Shown here: piece by piece, positions 34,111 through 42,376 of the stretch | Layout: the number at the start of each line of letters is the position of its first letter | Numbering within the stretch: position 1 is the stretch's first letter | Assembly: GCA_050299555.1 (NCBI GenBank) | Contig: JBNKWA010000019.1 | Coordinates: 20,699 to 84,698, forward strand | Length of the DNA stretch: 64,000 bases | Direction: 5' to 3' | Origin: JBNKWA01 sp050299555 | GTDB lineage: Bacteria > Pseudomonadota > Alphaproteobacteria > Rhodobacterales > Rhodobacteraceae | Notes under the pieces: model-generated | The model's input: the letters and a program-made list of their open reading frames with translations, nothing else | Databases searched by the model: none | What the model was told of the DNA's origin: nothing | Made by a program: the position numbers and the translations under genes

Positions 34111-34125
34111 GGGATCGAGCAGTCA

Positions 34126-34932
34126 ATGGAACGCTTGCGAGTTGCTATCCAGAAGGCAAGGGCGGCCCGGGCCGAGGCCGAGGCGTCGGGTGTTGTCATC
34201 CCCGGTGTGCGTCGGGCGTCAGCGCCCGGCTGGGACCTGCTTCAGACCTTCGAGCCGAACCCCAAGGCGCTGGCCAAGAACCGCGTGGTCACCCTGTCGC
34301 GCGAGGATTCCGGCCACACGGCCTTCGACATGCTGCGCACCCGCGTGTTGGCGGCGCTGCGCGAGCAGAACATCCGCATCATCGGCATCACCTCGCCGAC
34401 CAGTGCCTGCGGCAAGTCCACGGTGGCGCTGAACCTGGCCTTCAGCTTTGCGCGCCAGGCGGACATCCGGACGGTGCTGATCGACCTCGACCTGCGGCGC
34501 CCGGCGATCGCCAACTACATGGGCGTGTCGGGGTGGGCCGGGGTCGAGAACTATCTGGAGGGCGAGGAGCTGCTGGAGCGCTGCTTCTTCCGCTTCCGCG
34601 ACAACCTTGCCGTGGCGGTCAACAGCGGCAAGCGCAGCAATCCGGCCGAGCTTCTGCAGCACAAGAAGACGACCGAGGCGATGCGTGGCATGATGCGCGA
34701 CCTGAGGCCCGACGTGGTGATCGTCGATCTGCCGCCGGTGCTGTCCTGCGACGATGTCTGGGCCTTCCTGCCCAATCTTGAGGGCGTCATCCTGGTGGCT
34801 GCGGCCGATCACAGCTCGGTTCCCGAACTCGACAATGCCGAGCGTGACCTGGCCGAAAAGGCCAACCTGCTTGGCGTGGTGCTGAACCAGTGCCGGATCA
34901 TCGACGAGACCTACTCGCAGACCTATTCCTGA
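34126..34932 (+). CDS. CpsD/CapB-type tyrosine kinase-like ATPase
   Basis: The 268-residue product is a BY-kinase/MinD-like ATPase with Walker A SACGKSTVALNLAFS (about 97-112), Walker A' VLIDLDLRRP and Walker B VVIVDLPPV. The loop before GKST reads TSAC, not the usual GEGKST form, but Lys and Ser/Thr are kept. The C-terminus ends DETYSQTYS, a short Tyr-containing tail suited to autophosphorylation. It lies 15 bp after its membrane partner gene. Confidence 0.88.
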   Translation: MERLRVAIQKARAARAEAEASGVVIPGVRRASAPGWDLLQTFEPNPKALAKNRVVTLSREDSGHTAFDMLRTRVLAALREQNIRIIGITSPTSACGKSTVALNLAFSFARQADIRTVLIDLDLRRPAIANYMGVSGWAGVENYLEGEELLERCFFRFRDNLAVAVNSGKRSNPAELLQHKKTTEAMRGMMRDLRPDVVIVDLPPVLSCDDVWAFLPNLEGVILVAAADHSSVPELDNAERDLAEKANLLGVVLNQCRIIDETYSQTYS

Positions 34933-34990
34933 GTCGTGGTCCGGGCCATCCGCCAGCGGAGACCCGCAACCTGCTAACCGGAGTGCGTGG

Positions 34991-36580
34991 ATGACGATCG
35001 GCAGGGCCGCAGCGCTGACAAGACCCGCCGGCGCACCGGCCGGCCCGGCGCTGTTCGTTCTGACCATCCTCGCCTCGCTGCCGGTCTTCTGGTTCGGGTT
35101 CCAGTCGCTGGGTGAAGCCTGGCAGCGGCCGGAGTACAGCCACGGGCCGATCATCCCGGTGCTGTCCTCGTACATGTTCCTGCGCGAGCTGAGGCACGTC
35201 CCGCCTCCGAACGGGCCGGTCACCGACCGCTGGCCCGGGTTTGCACTGGCGCTTCTGGGGCTGGTGCTGGCGGGCGTCGGCAATCTGATCCGCATCCCCG
35301 ACATCGTGACCTATGGCTTCATCGTCTGGGTCGCCGGGATGATCCTGAATGCGTTCGGCTATTCGCGCGGCTGGGTGTTCTGGACCGGTGTGCTGCACCT
35401 CGTCTACATGCTGCCCTTGCCGATGTTCCTGCAGTGGAAGGTCACCACGGGCCTGCAGTTCATGTCCTCGGAGATGGGTGTCGGCGTGCTTCGCCTGCTG
35501 GGCGTGCCGGTGCTTCTGGAAGGCAACGTGATCGACCTGGGCAACTATCGCCTGCAGGTGGCCGAGGCCTGCTCGGGCCTGCGCTATCTGTTCCCGATCC
35601 TCAGCTTTTCCTATGTGTTCTGCGTGCTCTACAACGGGCCGAAGTGGCACAAGGCCGTGCTGCTGCTGTCGGCGGCGCCGATCACGGTTGCCATGAACGC
35701 GGTGCGGATTGCCATCGTCGGCATTCTTGTCGACCGCTACGGCATCGGACAGGCGGACGGGTTTCTGCACCTTTTCGAGGGCTGGGTCATTTTCGGCGTC
35801 TGCGTGGCGATCCTGTTCGCCATCGCCATGGTGCTGCAACGCCTGCAGCGTCATCCGCGACCCTTCCCCGAAACGCTCGACCTGGACTTCGACGGCATCA
35901 CGCCGCAGCTCCGGCGCTTTTTCGACCTGGTTCCCAGCCGCGCGCTGATCGCGACCTTCCTTGTCACGCTGGTCATGGCGGCGGCGTTTGTCATCAATCC
36001 GACCGGCAGCGGTACCCGGCCGGAACGGGAGTCGTTTGCGCTGTTTCCGCTGGAGATCGGGCCCTGGTCGGGTCTCAGCGCTACGCTTGACCCGAGCGTC
36101 GAGGAAATCCTGGCGGCGGACGACTATCTGGCGTCAAGCTTCGCCAGCGCCGAATCGCGGGCGCGCGTGGACCTGTTCCTAGCCTACTATTTCAAGCAGA
36201 CCGAAGGGCAGGGGATCCATTCGCCCGAGGTCTGCATTCCGGCGGCCGGCTGGGAGATTGCCAAGATCGAGACGGTCACCATCGACCGGCCGAACAGCGG
36301 CTGGGCGCCATTTACGGCCAACCGCGCCATCATCGAGAAGGGGACCGACCGGCGGCTGGTCTATTTCTGGTTCGAGCTGCACGGCGAGCGGGTGGCCAAT
36401 GACTTCGTCGCCAAGATGATCTCGATCCGGGACTCGGTTCTGATCGACCGCACCGATGGCGCCCTGGTGCGGCTGATGACGCCGATCCTGACCGACGAGG
36501 GCGAGGCGGATGCCGAGGCACGGCTGGGCAGGTTCATGGACCTGTCGCTGAGCAAGTTGCCCGCGTACATCCCGAACTAG
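34991..36580 (+). CDS. xrtD: Exosortase fused to EpsI domain (XrtD-type)
   Basis: The 529-residue product has an N-terminal exosortase (about 10-285, some eight membrane helices) with the catalytic Cys194 (VAEACSGLRYLFPI), Arg239 (MNAVRIA) and His260 (GFLHLFEGW). It is fused to a periplasmic EpsI domain (about 340-525, GIHSPEVCIPAAGWEI). Exosortases cut C-terminal sorting signals of exported proteins before attachment to the surface or polysaccharide. The fused form in this taxonomic group fits the VPLPA-CTERM-specific XrtD family; that label is inferred. No substrate with a PEP/VPLPA-type tail was seen in the window. Confidence 0.85.
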   Translation: MTIGRAAALTRPAGAPAGPALFVLTILASLPVFWFGFQSLGEAWQRPEYSHGPIIPVLSSYMFLRELRHVPPPNGPVTDRWPGFALALLGLVLAGVGNLIRIPDIVTYGFIVWVAGMILNAFGYSRGWVFWTGVLHLVYMLPLPMFLQWKVTTGLQFMSSEMGVGVLRLLGVPVLLEGNVIDLGNYRLQVAEACSGLRYLFPILSFSYVFCVLYNGPKWHKAVLLLSAAPITVAMNAVRIAIVGILVDRYGIGQADGFLHLFEGWVIFGVCVAILFAIAMVLQRLQRHPRPFPETLDLDFDGITPQLRRFFDLVPSRALIATFLVTLVMAAAFVINPTGSGTRPERESFALFPLEIGPWSGLSATLDPSVEEILAADDYLASSFASAESRARVDLFLAYYFKQTEGQGIHSPEVCIPAAGWEIAKIETVTIDRPNSGWAPFTANRAIIEKGTDRRLVYFWFELHGERVANDFVAKMISIRDSVLIDRTDGALVRLMTPILTDEGEADAEARLGRFMDLSLSKLPAYIPN

Positions 36581-36603
36581 GCCGTCGGCCGGGCCTGCCG
36601 ATC

Positions 36604-37722
36604 CTACTTGAGGAGCTGGAAGCTTCGCGTCACCGAAACCGTGACGCGGTGATCGGCGTCGCTGCCATCGGTCTTTGTGAACTCGTAGCCGAGGCTGCCG
36701 TTCAGCACCCGGGTCAACGCCCGGTCATAGGTCGCATCGAACTCGAAGGCGCTTTCCGATGCGCCGCCGGCGAGGCCGGATCTGCGGGTCAGGGCGGCCG
36801 CCAGAGAGATGCCGGAATTGTGGGTCAGGTCACGGGAATAGCCGACATCGGCGCGGCTGGTCAGCTCGACGCTACCCTCCGAGCCGGGTTCGATGGTCTG
36901 CGACAGGCCGGCGGTAAGCGTCGATGACTGCAGCGCATAGGTCACGTCGAGGCTGGCCTCGAGGTTGGTGTCGCTGGAGGAGCCGGAGACCGTGTTGTCG
37001 GTTTCCGTGCGGCCGACACCGAGGCTGCCGTCGAAGGACAGAAGCTCGGTCGCCTGATGCGCCACGCTGCCGGTGGCGGTGACGGTCTTGGAGCGGGTGC
37101 TGCCGATGTCGTCGGATTCGAAGTCGCTGTAGCCAAGCTCGGCCGTGACCGAGGTGCGCTGCGTCAGTTCGCGGGTCAGGCTGGCGTCGAGTTCGAAGGT
37201 GCGCGACGGGATGAGATCCGGCGAGGTGTCGGTGAAGTCCACGTCGGTGTAGCTGGCCGAGAGGCCGACGCTGGTCAGCCGGCTCAGCTGGTGGCTGAAG
37301 TCGGCGCCGAAGGACAGCTCGGTTCGCAACCCGGTGCTGTCGATGAAGATGAGGTCGTCGGTGATGTCGGTGAACGAGACGGGGTCGACCGAATAGCGGG
37401 CGTCGACGCCGAAGGTGGACCGCTTTGCGGTCTGCTCGAAGCCGAGAAGCACCGAGGGATTGAACGGCTCGAAGGTGTCCCCGACCGACTCGTAGGTGGT
37501 GGAGAACCCGAGTTCGAAGAACGCCCGCTGCGACCGTGTCGCCGTCTCGCCGCGCAGAACGAAATCGCCGCTGAGGTCGTAGTCGCCGTCCTTGTTGATG
37601 CCGAACGTCGCGCCAACCTCGCCGTCGAGGCTGAGGCCCAAGCTTTGTGCCCACGCAGAGCTGCCGGTCACCACCAGCGCGGCGGCCGTCGCGACCGCCA
37701 GCGCCCCCCTCGCCTCAGCCAT
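36604..37722 (-). CDS. Outer-membrane beta-barrel protein of the exopolysaccharide cluster
   Basis: The 372-residue product has a signal peptide (about 1-25, ending AWAQ) and some 14-16 alternating amphipathic strands. It ends in VTVSVTRSFQLLK, without a clear terminal aromatic residue. It resembles the beta-barrel proteins encoded with exosortases (possible polysaccharide porin). It is convergent with xrtD (24-bp gap) and followed upstream, 11 bp away, by the export gene. Confidence 0.82.
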   Translation of the reverse strand: MAEARGALAVATAAALVVTGSSAWAQSLGLSLDGEVGATFGINKDGDYDLSGDFVLRGETATRSQRAFFELGFSTTYESVGDTFEPFNPSVLLGFEQTAKRSTFGVDARYSVDPVSFTDITDDLIFIDSTGLRTELSFGADFSHQLSRLTSVGLSASYTDVDFTDTSPDLIPSRTFELDASLTRELTQRTSVTAELGYSDFESDDIGSTRSKTVTATGSVAHQATELLSFDGSLGVGRTETDNTVSGSSSDTNLEASLDVTYALQSSTLTAGLSQTIEPGSEGSVELTSRADVGYSRDLTHNSGISLAAALTRRSGLAGGASESAFEFDATYDRALTRVLNGSLGYEFTKTDGSDADHRVTVSVTRSFQLLK

Positions 37723-37733
37723 CAGGTTATCCC

Positions 37734-38327
37734 TTACTCAAACAGGCGCCGTTCCGGCACCAGGATGACATCACCCTCGCGCAGGGCGAAATTGGAGGTG
37801 ATCGCCGCGCCGTTCTGAACGGCGTCGTAGTTGAAGATCACCAGGCTCTCGACCCCGGAGCGCCGGTCGGTACGGCGAATCTGGACCCGCTTGGTCGCGG
37901 CAAAGGGCGTCACGCCGCCGGCCTCGGCAAAGGCCTGCAGCACGGTCGTGCCGGGCTTCATTTCCTTCTGGCCGGGGGACGCGACCTCGCCCAGCACGTA
38001 GACGCTGATCCTGGCCGGCGTGCCGGCGGTCTTTTCGGCCAGTCCGGCGACCGAAACCGAAACCGTCGGCGGGATGGTGAAGCGGTCGCTGATCGCGTCG
38101 GCGATGACGTTCTCGATCGCGTTGGTCGACAGGCCGGCGGCCTGAATGGTTCCGGCCAGCGGCAACGAGATCCGCCCATCGGGTCGCACGAGCACCGTGC
38201 GGTTGAGGTTCTCATCTTCCAGGACGGTCACATCGAGCGTATCGCCGATGTGAATCCGGTAGTCCTGCGCGTTGGCCGCCACAGCTGCGCCAACGAGCAC
38301 AAGGATACCCAGCAAAAGCCGTTTCAT
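37734..38327 (-). CDS. Polysaccharide export protein (Wza-like, short form)
   Basis: The 197-residue product has a signal peptide without a lipobox (about 1-20), a Poly_export domain (YRIHIGDTLDVTVLEDENLNRTVLVRPDGRISLPLAGTIQAAGLS, about 23-67) and one SLBB-like domain (ISVYVLGEVASPGQKEMKPGTTVLQAFAEAGGVTPFA). It is half the length of E. coli Wza and has no C-terminal outer-membrane helix. The adjacent beta-barrel could supply the outer-membrane passage. The ATG at 38327 is chosen for the signal peptide. Confidence 0.9.
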   Translation of the reverse strand: MKRLLLGILVLVGAAVAANAQDYRIHIGDTLDVTVLEDENLNRTVLVRPDGRISLPLAGTIQAAGLSTNAIENVIADAISDRFTIPPTVSVSVAGLAEKTAGTPARISVYVLGEVASPGQKEMKPGTTVLQAFAEAGGVTPFAATKRVQIRRTDRRSGVESLVIFNYDAVQNGAAITSNFALREGDVILVPERRLFE

Positions 38328-38484
38328 GAATAGACTCCACACGGTTGCACCCACCACAGGTGCGGTAATCTGTCAGATTCCGGGCGAAAACAACAGGTTT
38401 TTGGGCGCGCCTCAAGGATCAATGGCCGATTCACGCAATGCGATGCGTCATGGCCACGGTTGCCGCCGACGACATCGCGAGCCG

Positions 38485-40908
38485 CTACTTGGATGCCGGC
38501 GCCGCCTCGAGCGAGGAAAGGGCCGCGGCGGCCTGGGCGGCCGTGACCGTATCTCCGGCCGCCTCGGCCAGCGCCTGGGCCTCGGTCAGCGTGACCCGGG
38601 CGTCGTCATTGCTGTTCAGCGCTGCCTGCACGAGGCCCAGATGCAGCCGCACCACCGGCTGCTGCGGCAGGCCCTGGACGGCGGACAGAAGTGGCGCCAG
38701 CGCCGCCTCGTTCTCGCCCCGCAGATGCTGGACCCACCCCCATGTATCCTGGAAGGCCGGGTTCTTCGAGCTGCGAAGGCGCTGGGACAGGACATTGGCC
38801 CGCTCGAGGCTGTCGGCATCGGTGTTGGACTGCGACAAGAGCGAGGCGAGATTGTTGGCCAGCACGTCGGAGTTGGGGTTGGTGGCGTAGAGCTCTTCAT
38901 AGATGGCGATGGCGCCGCCCAGATTGCCGCCCGCCTCCAGTGCGATGGCGCGCTGGAAGCGAAGCGCCTCGGTCGTCTCGGCGGCCGCAAGCCCGGCCTC
39001 GATCGCGGCGTTGGCGCCCGCCGCATCGCCCCGGCTGCGCAGTAGGGCCGAGAGCGACAGATAAGGCGCCTCCAGCGTCGGCTGCGCCGAGATGAGGCTT
39101 CGCAGCGTGGCCTCGGCGGCGTCCGCCGCGCCGGTACGGGCCTGGACGTTCGCCTTCAGCAGCAAGGCCTGGGCGTTGTCCGGGTTCCCGGTCAGGAAGT
39201 CATCAATCCGCTGGCTGGCGCCGTCGACCTGGCCGGCGCGCAGCAGCGTCTCGACGATCGCCGCCAGCGCCGCAGGGTCGAGCGGCTTCTGGCCCGATGC
39301 CGTGCCGGCCCGCTCCAGCGCGGCGACGGCCGCACCGACATTCTGTTCGGCAACCAGTCCCGCGGCCCGAATGCCGTCGGCGACCCGCACCGCCTCGGCA
39401 TCGCCGGTGGCGGAGAGCTGCGTTGCGACCTGATTGGCGCCGACCCAATCCTCGAGCGAGAGCCGGGCCCGCCCCAGGGCGACAAGGATCGGGATGTTGC
39501 CCGGATTGGCTGACGCCGCTTCTTCGAGGACATCCGCCGCGACCTCGGTCTTGCCGTTGCGGCCGAGGAAGTTGGCGTATTCGAGCGATGCGCGCGGCGC
39601 ATTCCGAGACACCGAGACCGCCAGCGCCAGTTGCTCCTGCGCCAGAGCGTCGTTGCCGCTGCGGGCATAGGCGCGCGCCAGAAGCAGCATGGCGTCCGCG
39701 TCCCTCGGGTTTTCGTCGAGGGCGACCCTGAGATCCTCGATCGCACCGGCCATGTTGTCGGCATTGATCCGCGTGTCGGCGCGCATCTTGAGCGCATCGA
39801 CATTCTTGGGGTCGCTGGCGATGACGTCCTCGACGATGGTGGCCGAATCCGCCGCGGCGCCGGTCTCGGCCAGCATGGCTGCCAGCATGACGCGGGAACG
39901 CACCACCTCGGACGCGTTCTTGAGCTCGGTAATCTGCTGACGCAGCGTCGCAACCGCCGCGTCGGAATCGCCCCGGGCAAAGTCGAACGACGCCAGCGCC
40001 CGGGTAAGGTCCGGTGCCGAGCCCGGCGCGCCGGCCAACTCGGCCAGCCGCGCGCGCGCAATGTCGTCGCCGCGCGCCTCGCGCAGGAACTGCACCAGGT
40101 CCATGGCGGTGTTGGCATCGTCCGGAGACCGTTGCTGGCGGGCGGTCAACTCGGCCTCAGCGCCGTCGGTGTCGCCGGTCTTGAGCAGGTGGGCGACAAC
40201 GGCCTGAACCACCGTATCGTTGTCGGGGAAGCGCTCGCGCATGTCTCTGAGCTGGGCAAGAACCGCAGCATCGTCACCGGTACTTTCAAGAATGCTGACC
40301 CGGATGACGTTGAGCGCCAGCGCGTCCGGATGCTCGGCCAAGGCGGCGTCGATGTGGCCAAGGGCAGCCTTTGCATCGCCGTTCTCGAATGCCTGGGTGC
40401 TGAGGACCACGTTGGCGTTGATCTGGCCCGGCGATTCGGCAAGGACGGCCTCGGCAAGCTTTACCGCCTCGATCTGATTGTCGGTGCGGTAGAGAAGCAC
40501 CGCCTTCTTGCCGCGCAGGTCGATGTCGTCGGGAGCGACGGCCAACGCGGCATCCACCTGCTCCATGGCGTCGTCATTGGCGTTGGCCACCATCAGCAGT
40601 TCGGCCGCCTTGCGCCGGGCCTCGACATTTTCGGGCTCGTACTCGATGGCGCGCATGTAGTTGCCCAGGGCGTTCTCGTATTCGCCCGCGCGGCTGAAGA
40701 CGGCGGCAACCGCCATGCGCGCGTCGTTGAGGTTGTTCTGCAATTTCAGCGCGCTGATGAATTCCACGCGCGCCTTCTGATCCTCGCCTGCCTCGACCAG
40801 CGCCAGTCCGTTCTCGTAGTGTTCGCGCGCGCGCTCCTCGGCCGTCTTGCAACTGGCCAAGGTCAGCGCCAAGGCCAGAGCGGCCAGACCGAGGATCGTT
40901 CGCGTCAT
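38485..40908 (-). CDS. TPR lipoprotein of the exosortase system (PrsT-like)
   Basis: The 807-residue lipoprotein has a signal with lipobox LASC (about residue 20) followed by some 20 tetratricopeptide repeats covering the rest. The composition and context match the PEP-CTERM-system TPR lipoprotein family; its exact role in polysaccharide export is not known. The ATG at 40908 aligns with the signal peptide. The 157-bp gap to the export gene on the same strand may hold a separate promoter. Confidence 0.87.
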   Translation of the reverse strand: MTRTILGLAALALALTLASCKTAEERAREHYENGLALVEAGEDQKARVEFISALKLQNNLNDARMAVAAVFSRAGEYENALGNYMRAIEYEPENVEARRKAAELLMVANANDDAMEQVDAALAVAPDDIDLRGKKAVLLYRTDNQIEAVKLAEAVLAESPGQINANVVLSTQAFENGDAKAALGHIDAALAEHPDALALNVIRVSILESTGDDAAVLAQLRDMRERFPDNDTVVQAVVAHLLKTGDTDGAEAELTARQQRSPDDANTAMDLVQFLREARGDDIARARLAELAGAPGSAPDLTRALASFDFARGDSDAAVATLRQQITELKNASEVVRSRVMLAAMLAETGAAADSATIVEDVIASDPKNVDALKMRADTRINADNMAGAIEDLRVALDENPRDADAMLLLARAYARSGNDALAQEQLALAVSVSRNAPRASLEYANFLGRNGKTEVAADVLEEAASANPGNIPILVALGRARLSLEDWVGANQVATQLSATGDAEAVRVADGIRAAGLVAEQNVGAAVAALERAGTASGQKPLDPAALAAIVETLLRAGQVDGASQRIDDFLTGNPDNAQALLLKANVQARTGAADAAEATLRSLISAQPTLEAPYLSLSALLRSRGDAAGANAAIEAGLAAAETTEALRFQRAIALEAGGNLGGAIAIYEELYATNPNSDVLANNLASLLSQSNTDADSLERANVLSQRLRSSKNPAFQDTWGWVQHLRGENEAALAPLLSAVQGLPQQPVVRLHLGLVQAALNSNDDARVTLTEAQALAEAAGDTVTAAQAAAALSSLEAAPASK

Positions 40909-41526
40909 GTATATCACTCCGGTTGTGCGCCCGCTTGATTTGCGATGCCATCGGGGCAACTTCAAGTCGCCGGCAAGGCCGCAAGCAAGGCGCGCGCCTT
41001 TTCGCAAGTGCAGCAATTGTCCACTTGCTTACCACGGATGCCCGATCCGCGCGGTGCTTGGCCGAAACCCGGGGTTGGCCTAATCGACTACTTGGCAACT
41101 GGCGGTTTTTCTGCAATTAGACACATATCTCGGGTCGACATGGCAGTGTATGTGCTGTGCGGCCCGGGGGAGCAGGCGTAGTGCAGGCCATTGGCACCCC
41201 CACCGCCATCTCTTTTTCGGCCTGCCACACGTATGCGCAATGCCGCACGGCATTTCGCGGTCCGCTGCCGAAAAGCAGCGGGCCGCGTCTTACTTTGGGT
41301 GATTCGCTCGAAGACGGCTACCTGAGGGGAGTCTTCGGCCGATCCAGTTTCGCATAGGTTGTTGTGCGTGTGCGAAAAATCACTAACCCTTCGCATAAGC
41401 GTTGTTGCAACTCGCAGGATATCATGCCACATTCCGGGCCATGCCGGTGGCAATGAGTGCAGTGTTCCGTCGGCGTGATTCGATGTGGATATGAAGTTCG
41501 TAACGAGTCGAGTGTGGGGGGACCAA
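40909..41526. other. Divergent regulatory gap in the exopolysaccharide cluster
   Basis: This 618-bp stretch separates the leftward TPR lipoprotein gene from the rightward sugar transferase and contains no credible gene. It is less GC-rich than its surroundings near 41060-41140 and 41340-41520, as expected for promoters. The only structured element I see is the TTCGCATA repeat set described separately. Confidence 0.6.
41349..41397 (+). promoter_or_regulatory. TTCGCATA repeat cluster (candidate operator)
   Basis: TTCGCATA occurs at 41349-41356 and 41390-41397 in direct orientation, 41 bp apart (about four helical turns). Between them, TGTGCGAA (41369-41376) is a near-inverted copy. Both direct copies are followed by a GTTGTTG run. 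It lies 130-180 bp upstream of the sugar transferase start. Confidence 0.45.
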
Positions 41527-42210
41527 ATGATTGACAGTGCCGGCGTTGGCGATGGGGTTGTTCCCAGCCGTCAAGCCCTAGGTTACAGCAGTTCGGCCTA
41601 TCGCGGACTCTACAGGAACGTCCTGAAGCGGCTTTTCGATGTGGCAGCGGTTCTTGCCGGTGCGCCCATCGTCCTGCCGATCGTTCTCGTCGTCGCATTT
41701 CTGGTTCGCCGGGATGGCGGGTCGATCTTCTATACCCAGAAGCGCGTCGGCCTCGATGGTCGCGAGTTCCGGATCTTCAAGTTCCGCTCGATGGTGCCGG
41801 ATGCCGATGCCAGGCTGCGGGCCTATCTCGATGCCAATCCGACGCAGCGCCGGGAGTGGGAAGTGACGCAGAAGCTGCGCCGCGATCCGCGCATCACGCC
41901 CATCGGGCGCATCCTGCGCAAGACGTCGCTTGATGAACTGCCGCAGCTCTGGAACGTCATGAAGGGCGACATGAGCCTGGTCGGTCCGCGCCCGATGCTG
42001 CCCGAGCAGCGCGAGATGTATCCCGGCGCGGCCTACTATTCCATGCGGCCGGGCCTGACCGGCTACTGGCAGGTGTCGTCCCGCAACGACAGCTCGTTCG
42101 CCAGCCGCGCCAAGTTCGACAACAAGTATTCGCGCGACCTGAGCTTCGTGACCGACATGGGCGTTCTGATGCGCACCGTCGGCGTCGTTGCCCGGGGTAC
42201 CGGCTGCTAG
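41527..42210 (+). CDS. Exopolysaccharide priming sugar transferase (ExoY/WcaJ type)
   Basis: The enzyme moves a hexose-1-phosphate to undecaprenyl phosphate, the first step of exopolysaccharide synthesis. The 227-residue product has one membrane hairpin (about 30-55) and the bacterial sugar-transferase motifs VGLDGREFRIFKFRSMVPDAD, RILRKTSLDELPQLWNVMKGDMSLVGPRPM and MRPGLTGYWQVSSRND. The ATG at 41527 is preferred because GGGGGG lies 6 bases upstream; an open frame reaches an ATG at 41485. No further glycosyltransferases, flippase or polymerase are in the window, so the pathway must be completed elsewhere. Confidence 0.92.
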   Translation: MIDSAGVGDGVVPSRQALGYSSSAYRGLYRNVLKRLFDVAAVLAGAPIVLPIVLVVAFLVRRDGGSIFYTQKRVGLDGREFRIFKFRSMVPDADARLRAYLDANPTQRREWEVTQKLRRDPRITPIGRILRKTSLDELPQLWNVMKGDMSLVGPRPMLPEQREMYPGAAYYSMRPGLTGYWQVSSRNDSSFASRAKFDNKYSRDLSFVTDMGVLMRTVGVVARGTGC

Positions 42211-42238
42211 CCGCCCACAGCAGATCGTCTGCGCATGA

Positions 42239-42260
42239 ACAGGGGCCTCGCGGCCCCTGT
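42239..42260 (+). terminator. Terminator of the sugar transferase gene
   Basis: ACAGGGGCC and GGCCCCTGT form a 9-bp stem with tetraloop TCGC, followed by cgtcgtttt, 28 bp after the stop codon. Confidence 0.75.
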
Positions 42261-42376
42261 CGTCGTTTTCGGCAGCGACATCGGATCGGCGGTGGCCGGG
42301 CTTGATCTCGGCCCGGAAAACCCACAGTGAATAGAGCGCCGCGCCGTTCCGGGCGGCGAAAGCGGGTGTGGGGCCA

